Positions 33,729 through 43,115 are shown, counted from the first letter of the stretch. The stretch is 64,000 bases of DNA from Prevotella sp. (GCA_017524385.1 JAFWSS010000034.1:1-64000), one strand, 5' to 3'. The notes: a model not told the origin generated them from the sequence alone. Made by a program: numbers and translations.

Positions 33729-34568
33729 TCATATAATTTCGCTTAACGCATTTACAAATTTAAGATTTTTATGCTTCGTGAGGTGTTGCGCATTCATACC
33801 TAATTGCTTTTGGATTTCTTCGTAATAGGCTTCGTTGAAATATTTGTTTTTGAGGGAAACGAGGAAATTCCGAAACTTAACTTGGCTTTGACTCTCACTA
33901 TATAAAGCACTCCACTGACAATAATAAATAGCTGTTGTGAAGGTCTTAAATTCCATCTCAGGAATCACATTTTCGTTTACCAAAAATTTAAGAAGTGCTT
34001 TTGCGGGTATCTTCTTCGTTGGTGAGTATTTCCTACCATCACCAGGCTCTTGCTCGTCATTGACAGCAGTTTTTCGCCCGCCCTTGTCGCCGTTCTTGTC
34101 GGTGGTGAGTAGCGGTTCCACCTCGCCCTCTTTCGTTGATTGTGGTGCATCCTTGGCGCTTTCGGCGTCTCTTCCGTTTTCATTTTCCATCATTAAGTTG
34201 AGTCGGGCTAGGGTAACTCGTTTCATCCATGCCTTAAACCATGGAATTGCGCTTATACATAAAAAGTCGACGGCATCGAAATCTTCCAAAATATCGGGAA
34301 CATCTTTATAAAACTTTTGATAAAAATCCTTCGCCCTCTTGCAAAAACTCTTGACGATAGAAGTTTCATTCATTTTTAGAATTTGGTCGTCACTTGTCAT
34401 TAACCAGAGTTCCCAGTCAGCCTCATGTAATTTAATCTCAATAAAAGCAGAATTAGCGGACTCTTGTACGTATTTGTCATCCCTATCCATAATCAGGCAC
34501 ATTGCCATGGCGCCCGAAACTTCTTGAAGGCAGTTCAACATCTTTATGTCGTTTTCCATAATATTCAT
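33729..34568 (-). CDS. Unknown protein coupled to the integrase
   Basis: 279 residues. The start ATG overlaps the integrase stop (ATGA), so the two are translated together. The N-terminal half is helical with several Cys and Trp; a charged low-complexity linker (about 125-185) separates it from a C-terminal helical domain (AKALLKFLVNENVIPEMEFKT). I recognise no family. The coupling suggests a partner or regulator of integration. Confidence 0.6.
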   Translation of the reverse strand: MNIMENDIKMLNCLQEVSGAMAMCLIMDRDDKYVQESANSAFIEIKLHEADWELWLMTSDDQILKMNETSIVKSFCKRAKDFYQKFYKDVPDILEDFDAVDFLCISAIPWFKAWMKRVTLARLNLMMENENGRDAESAKDAPQSTKEGEVEPLLTTDKNGDKGGRKTAVNDEQEPGDGRKYSPTKKIPAKALLKFLVNENVIPEMEFKTFTTAIYYCQWSALYSESQSQVKFRNFLVSLKNKYFNEAYYEEIQKQLGMNAQHLTKHKNLKFVNALSEII

Positions 34569-36121
34569 CCTATTAAATCAATAACGTTTCTCAATGTCTC
34601 ATCCTCAATTTTACGATACCTGGAGAATGCTTTGCTTCCCTCAACGTGTCCCGACATCTTGCCGATGAGGTTGGGGTCTTGCACCTTGAAGTAAGCATTT
34701 CCAATGAAGGTGCGGCGCGCCAAGTGACTGCTTGCAATGTCGGCAATGCTGACAAACTCGTTTTCACCAGTCAGGGCGTTGCGCACTTCTACCATTCGTG
34801 TTATACCGGTCATACGGAAAATAGCCTTAATGCAATCGTTGTAACGCTGTGCTGTAAGGAATGGGAATAGCCTACCCTTTTCATCCACGCCCTTGTATTT
34901 CTCCACCAGAGCAAGTGCTTTCTCATGTAGCGGGATTCTCGCTTGCACCTGATCACGTCCAGCGTCTTTTGTCTTATGTGGTGAATAGGTGAGTATTCCG
35001 TTATCGATGTTTCTTTTGGTAAGTTTTAGAAGGTCGCCCACTCGACATCCTATAAAGCATTGAAAGATGAAAATGTCGCGTTGCTCAATGATGGTCTTCA
35101 AAGGCATTATGGCGTTTTTTCTTTCTTCCTTGCTCATCCCCTCCCATACTTTTTCAAGATTGGTCTCTGCTATTTTGTTGCGCTCATCAATGGTTATATA
35201 AACAGGTGTTCCCAGTTTGGCTGTGCCGATGGTCACACCATCGAATGGGCGGTTTTTCATCAATCCTTGCTCATAGAAATGGTTAAAAATAGCCTTAAAC
35301 CGTGATTTCATCTTACATGCCGTGTTACCGCCTCTTTTCTCTATCTTGTCATGTCGTCGCCCTGGCTTAGTGGATGCCGGGTAGTTTTCTAATAACTTCT
35401 TGAAAAGTTCTGGGTGGTCTTCAGCTATTTCAGCTTCATGTCGAATGTAGTCGAAAAAGTCTTCAACGTCTTCTTTGGTGATGTTTTCAAGGTCATTCCA
35501 TGACCAAGTTCTTCGTGTCCTGTCTGTAGCATTGACAAAACCTTCATACCTTGCGGCCACTCTCACTAAAACCCTATAAACACGCGCATGACTTTCTGCA
35601 AGGGGTTCTGTGCGTTTGCCGTGCGGCTTGGTAATGTAGTCTTCGGCTAATTCGTAGAATGTTTTTGGCGTTTCCTTCACAGCTTCCTTTCCGGGGTGGT
35701 TGAATTCCTCAATGATGATTTTTAGCCATTCACTTGTAAGGCTATCTTTGTTTGGTGTTTCGTTGTACGCCTTTATGACGGCAGCTTTTAATTCCTCCAT
35801 CCTCGCTGCTTGTTCGTTATGATATTTCACGTCTGGGGTCTGCAATGCCTTTGCGCTCGTTACGATTATACCGTTATTTCTCAATGCCCATCCGTTCTTT
35901 TCTGCTTTATCCTTAGTCGCCTTGAAGACATTTTCGGGCAATGGTCGTTTGGGGTTCTTCGTCTTTTTGCGGTCTATGAAATACTCAAAATAATCAGGTT
36001 TCACGAAAATGCCGGTAAGTGCATATAGGTCATGACGCGAAAATCTAAGAACGAGTCTAACTTCGCTCATTCCGGTTTCTTTTTGAACCTTGTTCAATAA
36101 TCTTAATTCTATTTGTGCCAT
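34565..36121 (-). CDS. int: Tyrosine recombinase (integrase) of the element
   Basis: 518 residues. An N-terminal arm-binding region (1 to about 110), a core-binding SAM-like domain (about 150-300) and a catalytic domain with Arg in FIGCRVGDLLKL, Lys in HKTKD, HxxR in SSHLARRTF, a His in KMSGHVEG and the nucleophile Tyr in FSRYRKI. It is longer than most Bacteroidales integrases (about 400). It is at the right end, transcribed away from attR, with arm-type repeats 65 nt upstream of its start. Confidence 0.93.
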   Translation of the reverse strand: MAQIELRLLNKVQKETGMSEVRLVLRFSRHDLYALTGIFVKPDYFEYFIDRKKTKNPKRPLPENVFKATKDKAEKNGWALRNNGIIVTSAKALQTPDVKYHNEQAARMEELKAAVIKAYNETPNKDSLTSEWLKIIIEEFNHPGKEAVKETPKTFYELAEDYITKPHGKRTEPLAESHARVYRVLVRVAARYEGFVNATDRTRRTWSWNDLENITKEDVEDFFDYIRHEAEIAEDHPELFKKLLENYPASTKPGRRHDKIEKRGGNTACKMKSRFKAIFNHFYEQGLMKNRPFDGVTIGTAKLGTPVYITIDERNKIAETNLEKVWEGMSKEERKNAIMPLKTIIEQRDIFIFQCFIGCRVGDLLKLTKRNIDNGILTYSPHKTKDAGRDQVQARIPLHEKALALVEKYKGVDEKGRLFPFLTAQRYNDCIKAIFRMTGITRMVEVRNALTGENEFVSIADIASSHLARRTFIGNAYFKVQDPNLIGKMSGHVEGSKAFSRYRKIEDETLRNVIDLIG

Positions 36122-36148
36122 AATTTATGTGATTGATTAAAACTTTTG

Positions 36149-36179
36149 CAAAGATAGAAAAAGATAATAAACCACGCAA
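36149..36179 (-). promoter_or_regulatory. Integrase promoter
   Basis: Complement TATCTTTG (36149-36156) with a TTG (complement 36177-36179) 20 nt further upstream. The integrase arm sites begin 6 nt beyond, so integrase binding could repress its own promoter. Confidence 0.6.
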
Positions 36180-36185
36180 GTATTT

Positions 36186-36225
36186 TAACCGAAAAATAAC
36201 CGAAATATGCGAAATTAACCGAAAT
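36186..36225 (+). repeat. Integrase arm-type repeats, right end (3 copies)
   Basis: TAACCGAAAA (36186-36195), TAACCGAAAT (36197-36206) and TAACCGAAAT (36216-36225), with a degenerate CGAAAT between the last two. Same orientation and 11-bp spacing as at the left end. Confidence 0.65.
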
Positions 36226-36332
36226 ACTATGATATTGAGTAAAACAATGATTTTTTATTTATGAATTGATTTTTAGATAGTTATAATAAATAGTATTTTT
36301 CTTAGTATTGCAAAATTTCAAATTATGTTGCG

Positions 36333-36348
36333 CTGCCTCCGCAACCAA
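36333..36348 (+). repeat. Right attachment site (attR core)
   Basis: CTGCCTCCGCAACCAA, identical to the tRNA-fMet 3' end at 22888-22903. Confidence 0.85.
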
Positions 36349-36383
36349 GAATCTGTTTGCTTGACAAACAGGTTCTATTTTTT
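36348..36383 (+). terminator. Original tRNA-fMet terminator, now separated from its gene
   Basis: A 12-bp stem (36348-36359 with 36365-36376, one G-T pair) and a 5-nt loop, followed by ATTTTTT. It begins at the last base of attR, exactly where the tRNA transcript would continue without the element. The rest of the interval to 36589 has no supported gene. Confidence 0.75.
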
Positions 36384-36589
36384 ATATAATGTGAAAGCAA
36401 GAACCCCACACGGCCAATGCCATTTCATTTCACTGGCTGTTTTTGAAAAAGGGGGTCAGCGGATAAGGTCATATGAGCAATCAATGACTTTAGGAACTCC
36501 ATGGTCAGTCTATGATTTGTTATCCAAGCCAACGCCAATGACGCGATTGGGTGACGAGAAGACCACCGCCTCAAGACACATGATGAAAG

Positions 36590-37510
36590 TCACGTTCCAA
36601 CTTCCACCACCAAGCCTTCTTGTGCGAGGATGACATTTGGGAAGATGGCCTCCGCCTCCGTTTTCAACAGTTCCTCATTGTCATAACGTGAACTGTAATG
36701 TCCGAGCATCAACTTCTTGGCCCCTGCATCCCTTGCTGTTTTTGCTGCATCAGCTGCCGTGCTATGGTAATATGCGTTGGCCAGATGTTGGTATTGACTG
36801 TCATAGGTGCTCTCATGGTATAACAGGTCCACTCCCCTTATCAAGTGGTGCAAGGTGGGCATGTATTTTGTATCAGAACAATAGGCGTATGACCTCGGTG
36901 GTGACGCAGGTATGAGCAAGCGTGTGGCAGGTATGACCTCCCCCTTTTCCGTAATGAAATCCCTCCCCTCCTTGATGGCGTCAACATAAGAAAAAGGAAT
37001 GTTGTAGAACTGCATCAACTCACGATTGAGATGTGGGGATGCCGGTTTTTCTTTGAACAGATATCCGCAGCAAGGCACCCGATGGTCAAGGGGAATGGTT
37101 GAAACCGTGACGCTCTTGTCTTCATAAACCACATTCGTGGCGGTGGTGTCTACAGGATGGAAGAAAGTGGGGAACGACAGTCTTGAACAGAAGAACTCCA
37201 TCATCTGTTGAAACAACGGTTCAAACGACCCATGGGCAAACACATGGATGGGCGCCGTACGTCCGGTCAATCCAAAAGAACTGATGAGCCCTATCAACCC
37301 CAGGCAGTGGTCACCGTGCAGATGTGAAATGAAGATGTACGAGATTTGCGTGAACCTGCAATGTGCTTTTCTCAACTGCACTTGTGTGCCCTCTGCGCAA
37401 TCCACAAGAAACAATTTACCCCTCATTTCCACCACTTGGGATGATGGATGATGCTTCGTGGTTGGCGTGGCGCTGCCACATCCAAGAATATGAACTCTGA
37501 AAGGACGCAT
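36590..37510 (-). CDS. rnz: Ribonuclease Z
   Basis: 306 residues from the ATG at 37510. Metallo-beta-lactamase fold with the zinc motif SHLHGDH (about 62-68), CDTKY and LGHYSSRY motifs. It removes 3' trailers from tRNA precursors. A longer frame upstream encodes the wrong-frame complement of the neighbouring lipoprotein and is rejected. It is third in mazG-lipoprotein-rnz. Confidence 0.94.
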   Translation of the reverse strand: MRPFRVHILGCGSATPTTKHHPSSQVVEMRGKLFLVDCAEGTQVQLRKAHCRFTQISYIFISHLHGDHCLGLIGLISSFGLTGRTAPIHVFAHGSFEPLFQQMMEFFCSRLSFPTFFHPVDTTATNVVYEDKSVTVSTIPLDHRVPCCGYLFKEKPASPHLNRELMQFYNIPFSYVDAIKEGRDFITEKGEVIPATRLLIPASPPRSYAYCSDTKYMPTLHHLIRGVDLLYHESTYDSQYQHLANAYYHSTAADAAKTARDAGAKKLMLGHYSSRYDNEELLKTEAEAIFPNVILAQEGLVVEVGT

Positions 37511-37526
37511 GAGTGACGCCTTTATT

Positions 37527-38099
37527 TCACTTGCGCTTGTATCCGAAGATACCCTTTGTATTTTCCAATATGAGTGAGTCGGAGCCCAGTTCGATGATAT
37601 CGAAGGTGTCTTTTGAAAGGATGAGTTTACCGTTGTAGATATGCCATGAGGTGTAAGGATTGGTTTCGGCCTCCACACTCGACTCCACAACCCCTCCGTC
37701 CTTGATTTCGAAGTCGCGGTCCAGACTGGTCCATCTTCCCATGAGCGTAGTGACGTTGATGATGTTAGAAGCCAGATTCTCTTCTTCACCTATTTTGCCT
37801 ATTATGGCAACCCGGTCGCCAGTGTACATGCCTCCTTTGACCACTTGGTTGACAACTTCCCCATCGTCATTGTAAACATCAGCACATACATATTGGACGG
37901 TGTCACCTTTTGATGTGAGTATGGACACGGTATTGGATGTCGCATCCACACACGTACCATATGTTGTACTGTCCCCTTCAGCGGCTTTCAGTTTGTTGGT
38001 GTTCACAGTAGGCATGTTGCCTGTGTTTGGTTTGTCCTTGCAAGCCACGATGGTGGCAGCCACGAATGCCAATGCCAGAATGGTTTTAAAATGTTTCAT
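37527..38099 (-). CDS. Lipoprotein with lipocalin-like C-terminal part
   Basis: 190 residues from the ATG at 38099. The lipobox TIVAC gives a lipidated Cys at about 20. A middle region (SKGDTVQYVCADVY, GDRVAIIGKIG) resembles a small OB-like barrel, and the C-terminus (LMGRWTSLDRDFEIKDGG, YTSWHIYNGKLILS) resembles a lipocalin-like lipoprotein domain. The function is unknown. It is 13 nt downstream of mazG. Confidence 0.75.
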   Translation of the reverse strand: MKHFKTILALAFVAATIVACKDKPNTGNMPTVNTNKLKAAEGDSTTYGTCVDATSNTVSILTSKGDTVQYVCADVYNDDGEVVNQVVKGGMYTGDRVAIIGKIGEEENLASNIINVTTLMGRWTSLDRDFEIKDGGVVESSVEAETNPYTSWHIYNGKLILSKDTFDIIELGSDSLILENTKGIFGYKRK

Positions 38100-38112
38100 A
38101 TGTTTTGTTTGG

Positions 38113-38904
38113 TTATTGTTTTTCCAATGCTTTAGCTTCATCCCAAAGTTGGTCCATCTCCTCTAGTGTCATCTCGGTGAGTGGTTTCCCCGCCCTGATG
38201 GAGTGCTGCTCCACATAGTTGAATCGACGGATGAATTTTTGGTTTGTGCGTTCAAGAGCGTTGTCAGGATTCAGGTGATACAGCCTCGCAGCATTGATGA
38301 CACTGAAGAGGAAGTCACCCAATTCCTCGGTGGATCGCTCTTTGTCCTCACGTTCAAGTTCGGCTTCCAACTCATCCAGCTCCTCTCTCACCTTTTTCCA
38401 AACATCCTTTTTGTCCTCCCAGTCAAATCCCACGTTGCGTGCCTTGTCTTGTATTCGGTATGCCTTGATGAGAGATGGGAGTGCAGCCGGCACGCCAGAA
38501 AGCACTGTCTTGTTACCATCTTTTTCCTTCAGTTTGATTTGCTCCCAATTCTCCAACACCTTTTCCGCTGTATCTGCTTTGACTTGTCCATAGACATGTG
38601 GATGTCGGAAGATGAGTTTGTCGGCTTGCTTGTTGCAGACGTCCGCCACGTCGAACAGACCTTTCTCTTGTCCGATGAGTGAATAGAAGCAGACATGCAT
38701 CAGCACGTCGCCCAATTCCTTGCAAATATTGGTTTCGTCATCTCGCATTAGAGCGTCGCAAAGTTCGAAAGTTTCTTCAACGGTGTTGGGCCTTAGGCTT
38801 TCGTTGGTTTGCTTCCTGTCCCATGGACATTCCACCCTGAGTCTGTCGAGCACATCGAGCAGCCTTCCAAAAGCTTCCATTTTCTCTTCTCTGGTATGTG
38901 CCAT
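38113..38904 (-). CDS. mazG: Nucleoside triphosphate pyrophosphohydrolase MazG
   Basis: 263 residues with two MazG domains. The first has CPWDRKQTNESL, EETFELCDAL and KELGDVLMHV; the second has EELDELEAEL and EELGDFLFSVINAARL. MazG hydrolyses (d)NTPs to monophosphates and cleans the nucleotide pool. It is the first gene of a three-gene minus-strand operon. Confidence 0.94.
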   Translation of the reverse strand: MAHTREEKMEAFGRLLDVLDRLRVECPWDRKQTNESLRPNTVEETFELCDALMRDDETNICKELGDVLMHVCFYSLIGQEKGLFDVADVCNKQADKLIFRHPHVYGQVKADTAEKVLENWEQIKLKEKDGNKTVLSGVPAALPSLIKAYRIQDKARNVGFDWEDKKDVWKKVREELDELEAELEREDKERSTEELGDFLFSVINAARLYHLNPDNALERTNQKFIRRFNYVEQHSIRAGKPLTEMTLEEMDQLWDEAKALEKQ

Positions 38905-38928
38905 ATCTTTTGATTTCTTTTTTCATTG

Positions 38929-38959
38929 CAAAGGTAATCAAAGTAGTTCAGATGACAAA
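38929..38959 (-). promoter_or_regulatory. mazG operon promoter
   Basis: Complement TTTG (38956-38959), 19-nt spacer, complement TACCTTTG (38929-38936). Confidence 0.7.
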
Positions 38960-39051
38960 AAATAAAGGTAACAGAAAACGGCTATGTGATGAAAAAAGCG
39001 TGTTTAAAGTATTTTTAGGTCGTTTTCTTCGTAAAAGGAGAAAATAATGCT

Positions 39052-39059
39052 TACTTTTG
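39052..39059 (+). promoter_or_regulatory. -7 element of valS promoter
   Basis: TACTTTTG, 31 nt before the valS ATG. No good -33 TTTG is seen at the expected distance. Confidence 0.5.
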
Positions 39060-39090
39060 CAGTTCGAATCAGAAATCATCAAAAGAAGTT

Positions 39091-41793
39091 ATGGAATTAG
39101 CAAGCAAGTACACCCCACAAGATGTGGAGTCGAAATGGTATCAGTATTGGTTGGACAACAAACTGTTCAGTTCGAAACCCGATCATCGTGACCCCTACAC
39201 GATTGTCATACCCCCACCCAATGTTACGGGTGTCCTCCACATGGGGCATATGCTGAACAATACGATTCAAGACATTCTTGTACGTCGAGCCCGCATGAAG
39301 GGCAAGAACGCTTGCTGGGTTCCCGGCACCGACCATGCGTCCATAGCCACAGAGGCCAAGGTGGTGAACCGTCTTGCAGAGCAAGGCATCAAGAAACGCG
39401 ACCTCACCCGTGATGAATTCCTGAAACACGCATGGGACTGGACTCACGAGCATGGCGGCATCATTCTCAAGCAGTTGCGCCGGCTTGGTGCCAGTTGCGA
39501 CTGGGACCGTACAGCCTTCACAATGGATGAGGTGCGCAGCGAGAGTGTCATCAAAGTGTTTGTCGACCTTTACAACAAAGGTTACATCTACCGCGGGCTA
39601 CGCATGATCAACTGGGATCCCAAGGCACTGACCGCCCTTTCCACCGAGGAGGTTGAATACAAGGAAGAGCAGAGCCACTTGTATCATTTGAAATATTATG
39701 TTGCAGACAATCCCGTGTTGGACGACGAGGAAGCTCTTCGCGAGGCAGGCAACATCATCCACAAGGACGAAAAAGGTTATTATGCCGTTGTGGCCACCAC
39801 GCGCCCGGAGACCATCATGGGCGACACCGCAATGTGCATCAACCCCAAAGACCCCAAGAACCAGTGGCTCAAGGGCCGTCGGGTGATTGTTCCTCTTGTC
39901 AACCGAGTCATCCCTGTGATAGAGGACCGTTATGTGGATATCGAGTTCGGCACCGGCTGCCTGAAAGTAACACCCGCCCATGACCCCAACGACTATACGC
40001 TAGGCAAGACCCACAACTTGGAAACCATCGACATCTTCAACCCCGACGGGACTGTTTCTGAAGAGTCGCCGATATATGTAGGTATGGATCGCTTCGACTG
40101 TCGCAAGCAGATTGTGATTGACTTGGAGTCAGCCGGTTTGATGGAGCGTGTGGAAGACTACACCAACAAGGTGGGCTATTCCCAGCGCAATGCCGACACC
40201 GCCATCGAGCCACGTCTCTCCTTGCAGTGGTTCCTCAGCATGAAGCATATGGCAGAGATAGCCCTGAAGCCGGTGGTGGAAGGCGAGATGGAGTTCTTCC
40301 CTGCAAAATACAAGAACACCTACAAGAATTGGTTGGAGAACATCCAGGACTGGTGCATTTCACGTCAATTGTGGTGGGGTCACCGCATTCCTGCGTATTA
40401 TTACGACGACAAGGATAATTTCGTGGTTGCAGAGAATGCCGAGAAAGCCTTGGCACTCGCTCGTGAGAAGAGCGGCAATGCCGACCTGCAGTTGAGCGAC
40501 TTGCGTCAGGACGAGGACGCGCTCGACACATGGTTCTCCTCTTGGTTGTGGCCCATCTCCCTCTTCGACGGCATCAACAACCCCGGCAATGAGGAAATCA
40601 AGTACTATTATCCCACCAGCGACTTGGTCACCGCTCCCGACATCATCTTCTTCTGGGTTGCACGCATGATCATGGCCGGTGAAGAGTATATGGGCAAATA
40701 CCCCTTCAAGAATGTCTATTTCACCGGTGTCGTGCGCGACCAACTGGGACGCAAGATGTCCAAGAGCCTTGGCAACTCCCCCGACCCGTTGATGCTCATC
40801 GACAAGTATGGCGCCGACGGTGTTCGCATGGGTATGATGCTCTGCGCTCCTGCAGGCAACGACATCCTTTTTGACGAGACGTTATGCGAGCAAGGGCGCA
40901 ATTTCAACAACAAGATATGGAATGCCTTCCGCCTGGTGAAGGGCCTTGCCGTTGCCGACATTGCCCAACCCGAGGAATGCCGCATCGCTACGGAGTGGTT
41001 TGAGGCCAGGTTGCGTCAAACCAATGCCGAACTCGACGACATGTTTGAGAAATACCGCATCTCCGAGGCACTGATGGCTGTTTATCGCCTATTCTGGGAT
41101 GAATTCTCGAGTTGGTACCTTGAGATGGTGAAACCCGCATACGGTTCTCCAATGGACCGAGTGACGATGGAAAAGACGCTAGGTTTCTTCGACACCTTGC
41201 TGAAGATGCTCCATCCTTTCATGCCCTTCATCACCGAGGAACTATGGCAGCACCTCTTCGACCGTCCCGAGGGTGCCAGCATCATGGTGGAACAGTTGGA
41301 ATTGCCTGCACCAACAGAGAAGGACGCCGACATTGTCGCCGCCATCGATCGCGTGAAGCAAGTGGTTGCAGGTGTGCGTATGGTGCGCAACTCCAGGAAC
41401 ATCCCCCCGAAGGAAGCCCTCGACCTCCAGGTGGTGAAGACCGATGCCTACCACGCCTATGAGTGTGTCATCACCAAGATGGCCTATCTGCGCTCCTTCA
41501 GCATCGTTGAAAGCAAACCCGCCGATGCATCCCAGTTCATGGTGGGCACCGATGAGTTCGCCGTTCCCCTTGGCAACTTAGTCAACGTGGCTGAGGAAAT
41601 TGCCAAACAGGAGAAGGAACTGAAGCATTTGGAAGGCTTCCTTGCCGGCGTGGAGAAGAAGTTGGCCAACGAACGTTTTGTGGCCAATGCCCCCGAGGCA
41701 GTGGTAGCCCTTGAGCGCAAGAAGCGCAGCGACTCCATGGAAAAGATTGCCTCGTTGAAGGCTTCTTTGGAAGAGTTGCGCAAGAAGCTTTGA
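39091..41793 (+). CDS. valS: Valine--tRNA ligase
   Basis: 900 residues. Class I synthetase with the HIGH-equivalent HMGHML (about 50), CP1 editing domain ([21 protein letters not shown]), KMSKS in RKMSKSLGN (about 554), anticodon-binding domain and a C-terminal coiled coil (about 840-900) typical of ValRS. It charges tRNA-Val in the cytoplasm. Confidence 0.97.
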   Translation: MELASKYTPQDVESKWYQYWLDNKLFSSKPDHRDPYTIVIPPPNVTGVLHMGHMLNNTIQDILVRRARMKGKNACWVPGTDHASIATEAKVVNRLAEQGIKKRDLTRDEFLKHAWDWTHEHGGIILKQLRRLGASCDWDRTAFTMDEVRSESVIKVFVDLYNKGYIYRGLRMINWDPKALTALSTEEVEYKEEQSHLYHLKYYVADNPVLDDEEALREAGNIIHKDEKGYYAVVATTRPETIMGDTAMCINPKDPKNQWLKGRRVIVPLVNRVIPVIEDRYVDIEFGTGCLKVTPAHDPNDYTLGKTHNLETIDIFNPDGTVSEESPIYVGMDRFDCRKQIVIDLESAGLMERVEDYTNKVGYSQRNADTAIEPRLSLQWFLSMKHMAEIALKPVVEGEMEFFPAKYKNTYKNWLENIQDWCISRQLWWGHRIPAYYYDDKDNFVVAENAEKALALAREKSGNADLQLSDLRQDEDALDTWFSSWLWPISLFDGINNPGNEEIKYYYPTSDLVTAPDIIFFWVARMIMAGEEYMGKYPFKNVYFTGVVRDQLGRKMSKSLGNSPDPLMLIDKYGADGVRMGMMLCAPAGNDILFDETLCEQGRNFNNKIWNAFRLVKGLAVADIAQPEECRIATEWFEARLRQTNAELDDMFEKYRISEALMAVYRLFWDEFSSWYLEMVKPAYGSPMDRVTMEKTLGFFDTLLKMLHPFMPFITEELWQHLFDRPEGASIMVEQLELPAPTEKDADIVAAIDRVKQVVAGVRMVRNSRNIPPKEALDLQVVKTDAYHAYECVITKMAYLRSFSIVESKPADASQFMVGTDEFAVPLGNLVNVAEEIAKQEKELKHLEGFLAGVEKKLANERFVANAPEAVVALERKKRSDSMEKIASLKASLEELRKKL

Positions 41794-41831
41794 CATTTCA
41801 TCCATCACCCCAAATAACACATCAAAGCGAT

Positions 41832-42866
41832 ATGAGAAAGACCCTTTTGATTGCGGCAATGGCCTTGACCTTGACCGCCCATGCTCAAAACTTGCAGAAA
41901 GGTACATACGGCTACCTTTACTGCCATATGAGCGACCGTGGAGAGTATACGTCCTATGCCTTGAGTCGTGACGGCTATCACTACGAAGACTTGAACAACG
42001 GCGATGCCATCTTCGACCCGGAGGTGCACGCCCGCATCGAGGGCGGCACCCGCGATGCTTTCATCACTCGTGCCCATAACGGGAAAGGATACTTGATGGT
42101 GACAACCGACATGTGTGTGCGCAAGTCGCATGAATGGAACAACTACGGCATCGACCTGCTCCGCAGCAAAGACTTGGTGACATGGGAATCAGTGACTTTC
42201 GACTTCCGCAAGGGCGCCTCCATCTTCTGCGACCCCGAGTCTCCCGACCCCTACAAGGACTACAGCACCATCAACCGCGTGTGGGCTCCACAAATCTTCT
42301 GGGACCCAGACTTCGTATGGAGCGACGGCAAGAAAGGTGGATACCTCATTTATTACTCTCTTTTGAACCGTGCCGAGGAAGGTTATGACCGTATGTACTA
42401 TTCGCATGCCGATGAGAGTTTCACCCGCCTCACCAAGCCCCGCTTGCTCTTCGACTGGGGCTATGCCACCATCGATGCGGACATCAACTACCTGAAATCT
42501 GACGGCAAATATCATATGCTCATCAAGAAAGAAGGTGGGAAGCCCGGCATCTACACCGCCACCTCCGACCATCTCCTTGGCCCTTGGAGCGAACCTGTGG
42601 AGAACGACTATGTGAGTTTCGAGGGCAACAAGAAATGCGAAGGTTCGTCGGCCTTCCAATTGATAGGTGACGACACTTGGCGCGTGGCCTACATCGAGTA
42701 TTCTTCCAACCCGAAGCATTACCGCATCTGCAAGGCCGACCAATACTTGCGTAATTTCAATTCCCCTGTGGACATCGAGGGCGTGACGGCCCCCCAGCAT
42801 GGTTCATTCATGCGCATCACCAAGAAAGAGTACAAGCGACTGAAGAAAGCGTTTCCCAACAAGTAA
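41832..42866 (+). CDS. Secreted GH43-like five-bladed beta-propeller protein
   Basis: 344 residues with a signal peptide ending at AHAQ (about 19). The propeller signature is seen in GYLYCHMSDRGEYTSYALSRDGYHYEDL, GTRDAFITRAHNGKGYLMVTTDM, RVWAPQIFWDPDF and DADINYLKSDGKYHM. This matches GH43-like proteins of gut Bacteroidales, which act on arabinose- or galactose-containing glycans. I cannot place all three catalytic acids with confidence, so activity is uncertain. The ATG at 41832 is chosen because it starts the signal peptide. It follows valS by 38 nt. Confidence 0.78.
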   Translation: MRKTLLIAAMALTLTAHAQNLQKGTYGYLYCHMSDRGEYTSYALSRDGYHYEDLNNGDAIFDPEVHARIEGGTRDAFITRAHNGKGYLMVTTDMCVRKSHEWNNYGIDLLRSKDLVTWESVTFDFRKGASIFCDPESPDPYKDYSTINRVWAPQIFWDPDFVWSDGKKGGYLIYYSLLNRAEEGYDRMYYSHADESFTRLTKPRLLFDWGYATIDADINYLKSDGKYHMLIKKEGGKPGIYTATSDHLLGPWSEPVENDYVSFEGNKKCEGSSAFQLIGDDTWRVAYIEYSSNPKHYRICKADQYLRNFNSPVDIEGVTAPQHGSFMRITKKEYKRLKKAFPNK

Positions 42867-42878
42867 CTTCTTATTACA

Positions 42879-43041
42879 GGAGTTAAAGGGGAGTTAAAGG
42901 GGAGTTAAAGGGACGTATGATCACTTGATGCCATTTTGACTTCATGGAGTTATATGGGAGTTAAAGGGACGTATGATCACTTGATGCCATTTTGACTTCA
43001 TGGAGTTATATGGGAGCTAAAGGGACGTATGATCACTTGAT
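42879..43041 (+). repeat. GGAGTTAAAGG repeat cluster with 56-bp tandem units
   Basis: Three 11-bp units GGAGTTAAAGG from 42879 run into 56-bp units at 42901-42956, 42957-43012 and a partial third unit from 43013. They begin 13 nt after the GH43 stop. Related copies are at 21854-21880 (complement), 50827-50880 and 60501-60515. Confidence 0.8.
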
Positions 43042-43071
43042 TTAAAGCCCCATATGTATGTATCGATAATC

Positions 43072-43115
43072 AATCCCGAAGGGGTGGCAGAGTTTTCTGT
43101 CTCCCCTTCGGGATT
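43072..43115. terminator. 13-bp stem hairpin between convergent genes
   Basis: AATCCCGAAGGGG (43072-43084) pairs perfectly with CCCCTTCGGGATT (43103-43115). It can serve both the GH43 gene (+) and alanine dehydrogenase (-), although neither side has a long T tract. Confidence 0.6.

Larger units (their letters stand above)
22888..36348. mobile_element. 13.4-kb integrative element in tRNA-fMet; candidate phage satellite
   Basis: The element is bounded by the 16-bp direct repeat CTGCCTCCGCAACCAA at 22888-22903 (within the tRNA 3' end) and 36333-36348. A tyrosine integrase lies at the right end and integrase arm-type repeats at both ends. Contents: integrase, HTH protein, RepA-like ATPase, structured candidate origin, head-tail connector-like protein, tape measure protein, prohead protease and several small unknown genes, all on the minus strand. 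No terminase, portal, major capsid, lysis, relaxase or primase gene is visible. The size matches phage satellites. A degraded prophage is the alternative. Confidence 0.85.

Noticed and set aside
22888..36348. Integrative conjugative or mobilizable element
   Set aside because: No relaxase, mobilisation or tra genes are seen; the accessory genes are phage virion proteins.
36325..36633. 102-codon frame across attR
   Set aside because: It starts in the att repeat, runs through the terminator hairpin and overlaps the end of rnz; no protein-like features.
36590..37789. 399-residue version of ribonuclease Z
   Set aside because: The extra N-terminus is the wrong-frame reading of the upstream lipoprotein gene; the family start is at 37510.
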